Assembly: GCA_964429355.1 (NCBI GenBank)
Contig: CAYSCH010000456.1
Span: 1-7,017, forward strand
Length of the DNA stretch: 7,017 nucleotides
Direction: 5' to 3'
Source: JAAYAY01 sp964429355
GTDB taxonomy: Bacteria; Planctomycetota; Planctomycetia; Pirellulales; Thermoguttaceae
The position numbers and the translations under genes were made by a program. Shown one piece after another: positions 5,593-7,017 of this stretch; positions within the stretch are counted from its first letter, which is position 1; each line of letters opens with the position of its first letter. Below the pieces are notes generated by a model, which worked only from the letters and a program-made list of their open reading frames with translations, was not told the DNA's origin and searched no databases.

Positions 5593-6993
5593 ATGCAAGG
5601 AAGGCTCTGGGTTCTGATGGGTGGTGGGCTCGCCGTCCTGTTGTTCGCTCTTGCACCGGCAACAGCCGGCGACATGCAGCAACCTTACACGGGGCCAGAT
5701 CCGGGCTACGCCACCCAGGGGGTACCGGGGCAGTTCGTATCCAACAACTCCTACGCCATGAACCTGGAGGCGCGGATTGCCGTGCTCGAGGCGGCCCTGG
5801 CCGAAGAAGAGAAAGAGAAGAAAGAGAAGATCGAGTGGAAAGACGTTTCCGGCGAGAAGTGGACGATCAAGCTCGGCGGCCGAATCTTTGGCGACTACGT
5901 GATGTTCGCCCACCAGGATGCTGCGAATCTGGCGGCAGTGGGCGATCAGGAGAACTACTTCGAGTTCCGTTCGCTCCGCCTCGAGGCCGAGGGAACCGGC
6001 TACGGGGTCTATGACTTCAAGCTCCAACTCGACTTCGAGCCGGCGAACGAAGAGGAAGCGATCAAGGACCTCTATGTCGGTATCCACGAAATCCCGGGGA
6101 TCGGCTACGCCCGCTTCGGCCACTTCAAGGCACCGATGTGCCTCGATCAGTTGATCAGTTCCAAGTACAACCCATTCATGGAGCAATCTCTGGCAGACAT
6201 CTTTGCACCTGGGCGCAAAGTGGGAGCCGCGTCGTACAACAATGGTTCGGACGATGCGATCCACCTCAGCTACGGCGTGTTCTTCAACGATATTGAAGAC
6301 AACGACAAGCAGCGGATCGATGATGCCCAGGGAGTCGAGTTTGCCTTGCGTGGCGTGTGGACGCCGGTTTACACGGCCAACGGCCGCGGCCTGATCCACC
6401 TGGGTGGTGCCTGGCGATACGTGGATGATCGGGACGACAGTGTGAGCTTCAACGCTCGCCCGGAAACGCATGAAGAGGATTACTTCCTGCAGACCGGCGC
6501 CGTGACGGCAGAGGATTTCCATGTGTTCAATACGGAAATGGCCGCCATCTACGGTCCGTTTTCTGTGCAGAGCGAGTTGTTCCTGACGCGGGTCAACCAG
6601 ATGGGGGGCGGGGACGTGGATCTCTACGGAGCCTATGCCTACGCCAGCTACTTCCTTACCGGCGAGAGCCGGGGCTACAAACGCCGGGAGGCCGTGTTCG
6701 ATCGGGTCGAGCCATACACCAACTTCTGGATCGTCCGGACGGGTGATGGTACGAATGTCGGGTGGGGTGCCTGGGAGCTGGCCGCCCGTTGGTCCTACCT
6801 GGACTTTACGGACGGGGCTCTTGCCGCCGAGGATGCTGCCGGAACGCTCCACGATCTGACACTGGGCGTCAACTGGTACTGGAATCCTAACGCACGGATG
6901 ATGTTCAACTACATCCACGCGTTCTGCAACCGCCACGACGTGGGGGCGAACGATGCGGATATTCTGGCCATGCGAATGCAGGTCGATTTTTGA
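5593..6993 (+). CDS. Phosphate-selective-type porin (OprO/OprP family)
   Basis: A complete 466-residue outer-membrane protein. The signal peptide runs from M1 (MQGRLWVLMGGG...) with a likely cleavage after ATA (residue 25). A Pro/Gly/Gln-rich linker (about 29-52) leads to a short charged coiled coil (about 56-81, LEARIAVLEAALAEEEKEKKEK). This is an arrangement seen in porins of bacteria that need periplasmic trimerisation or cell-wall anchoring. Residues from about 90 to the end alternate polar and aromatic residues as beta-strands, opening with KLGGRIFGDY and FRSLRLEAEGTGYG, both typical of the OprO/OprP (Porin_O_P) family. The last residue is Phe (MQVDF), the C-terminal beta-signal read by the BAM machinery. 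Length is close to that of family members. Despite the family name, the substrate cannot be inferred: the lysine ladder that gives OprP phosphate specificity was not verified here. It diverges from the glycosidase operon; the last 24 bases after the stop show no terminator. Confidence 0.88.
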   Translation: MQGRLWVLMGGGLAVLLFALAPATAGDMQQPYTGPDPGYATQGVPGQFVSNNSYAMNLEARIAVLEAALAEEEKEKKEKIEWKDVSGEKWTIKLGGRIFGDYVMFAHQDAANLAAVGDQENYFEFRSLRLEAEGTGYGVYDFKLQLDFEPANEEEAIKDLYVGIHEIPGIGYARFGHFKAPMCLDQLISSKYNPFMEQSLADIFAPGRKVGAASYNNGSDDAIHLSYGVFFNDIEDNDKQRIDDAQGVEFALRGVWTPVYTANGRGLIHLGGAWRYVDDRDDSVSFNARPETHEEDYFLQTGAVTAEDFHVFNTEMAAIYGPFSVQSELFLTRVNQMGGGDVDLYGAYAYASYFLTGESRGYKRREAVFDRVEPYTNFWIVRTGDGTNVGWGAWELAARWSYLDFTDGALAAEDAAGTLHDLTLGVNWYWNPNARMMFNYIHAFCNRHDVGANDADILAMRMQVDF

Positions 6994-7017
6994 AAGTACC
7001 ATTGCGGCGGCTGCGAA

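Noticed and set aside
5443..7002. 519-codon minus-strand open frame
   Set aside because: It is antisense to the porin, crosses the N gap, and its translation lacks any domain; the porin strand has a signal peptide, SD and terminal Phe.

Overview
The window looks like a chromosomal piece of a planctomycete, probably from an uncultured lineage, since a scaffold gap of 10 Ns at 5551-5560 points to a draft or metagenome assembly. The phylum guess is inference. It rests on a Tat-exported Gfo/Idh/MocA oxidoreductase next to an exported parallel beta-helix glycosidase, a phosphate-selective-type porin with an N-terminal coiled coil, a DUF4914-type PEPCK-like protein, and GC-rich codon use. No ribosomal or other phylogenetic marker is present.

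Layout: three genes lie on the minus strand and one on the plus strand. Reading the minus strand from its promoter side: (1) 4929-3037, a secreted beta-helix protein that matches GH120 beta-xylosidases in architecture, length and the spacing of three acidic residues; (2) 2956-1616, a Tat-exported Gfo/Idh/MocA-family oxidoreductase, 80 bp downstream of gene 1 and probably in the same operon; (3) 1371-1, a PEPCK-like P-loop protein (DUF4914 type), 244 bp further on and cut by the window edge. On the plus strand, 5593-6993 encodes a complete OprO/OprP-type outer-membrane porin. It diverges from the glycosidase across a 663-bp non-coding spacer.

Genes 1 and 2 suggest extracytoplasmic processing of a xylose- or arabinose-containing glycoside: a glycosidase that releases or trims sugars, and an exported NAD(P)-binding oxidoreductase that could oxidise or rearrange a sugar. 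The divergent porin could supply outer-membrane entry, but no sequence evidence ties its substrate to the glycosidase.

The most interesting stretch is 1372-1615, upstream of the PEPCK-like gene. It contains a clear intrinsic terminator on the minus strand, whose T-run ends only 7 nt before the Shine-Dalgarno sequence. That leaves no room for a promoter between terminator and gene, so the gene must be transcribed through the terminator. The 5' half of the terminator stem also belongs to an 11-bp perfect inverted repeat that encloses about 110 nt with two more hairpins. This is the layout expected of an attenuator or riboswitch-like leader, and I could not match it to a known RNA class. A possible promoter overlapping the distal arm of the repeat weakens the reading that both arms are always transcribed.

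The long open frames antisense to the four genes are treated as shadows.
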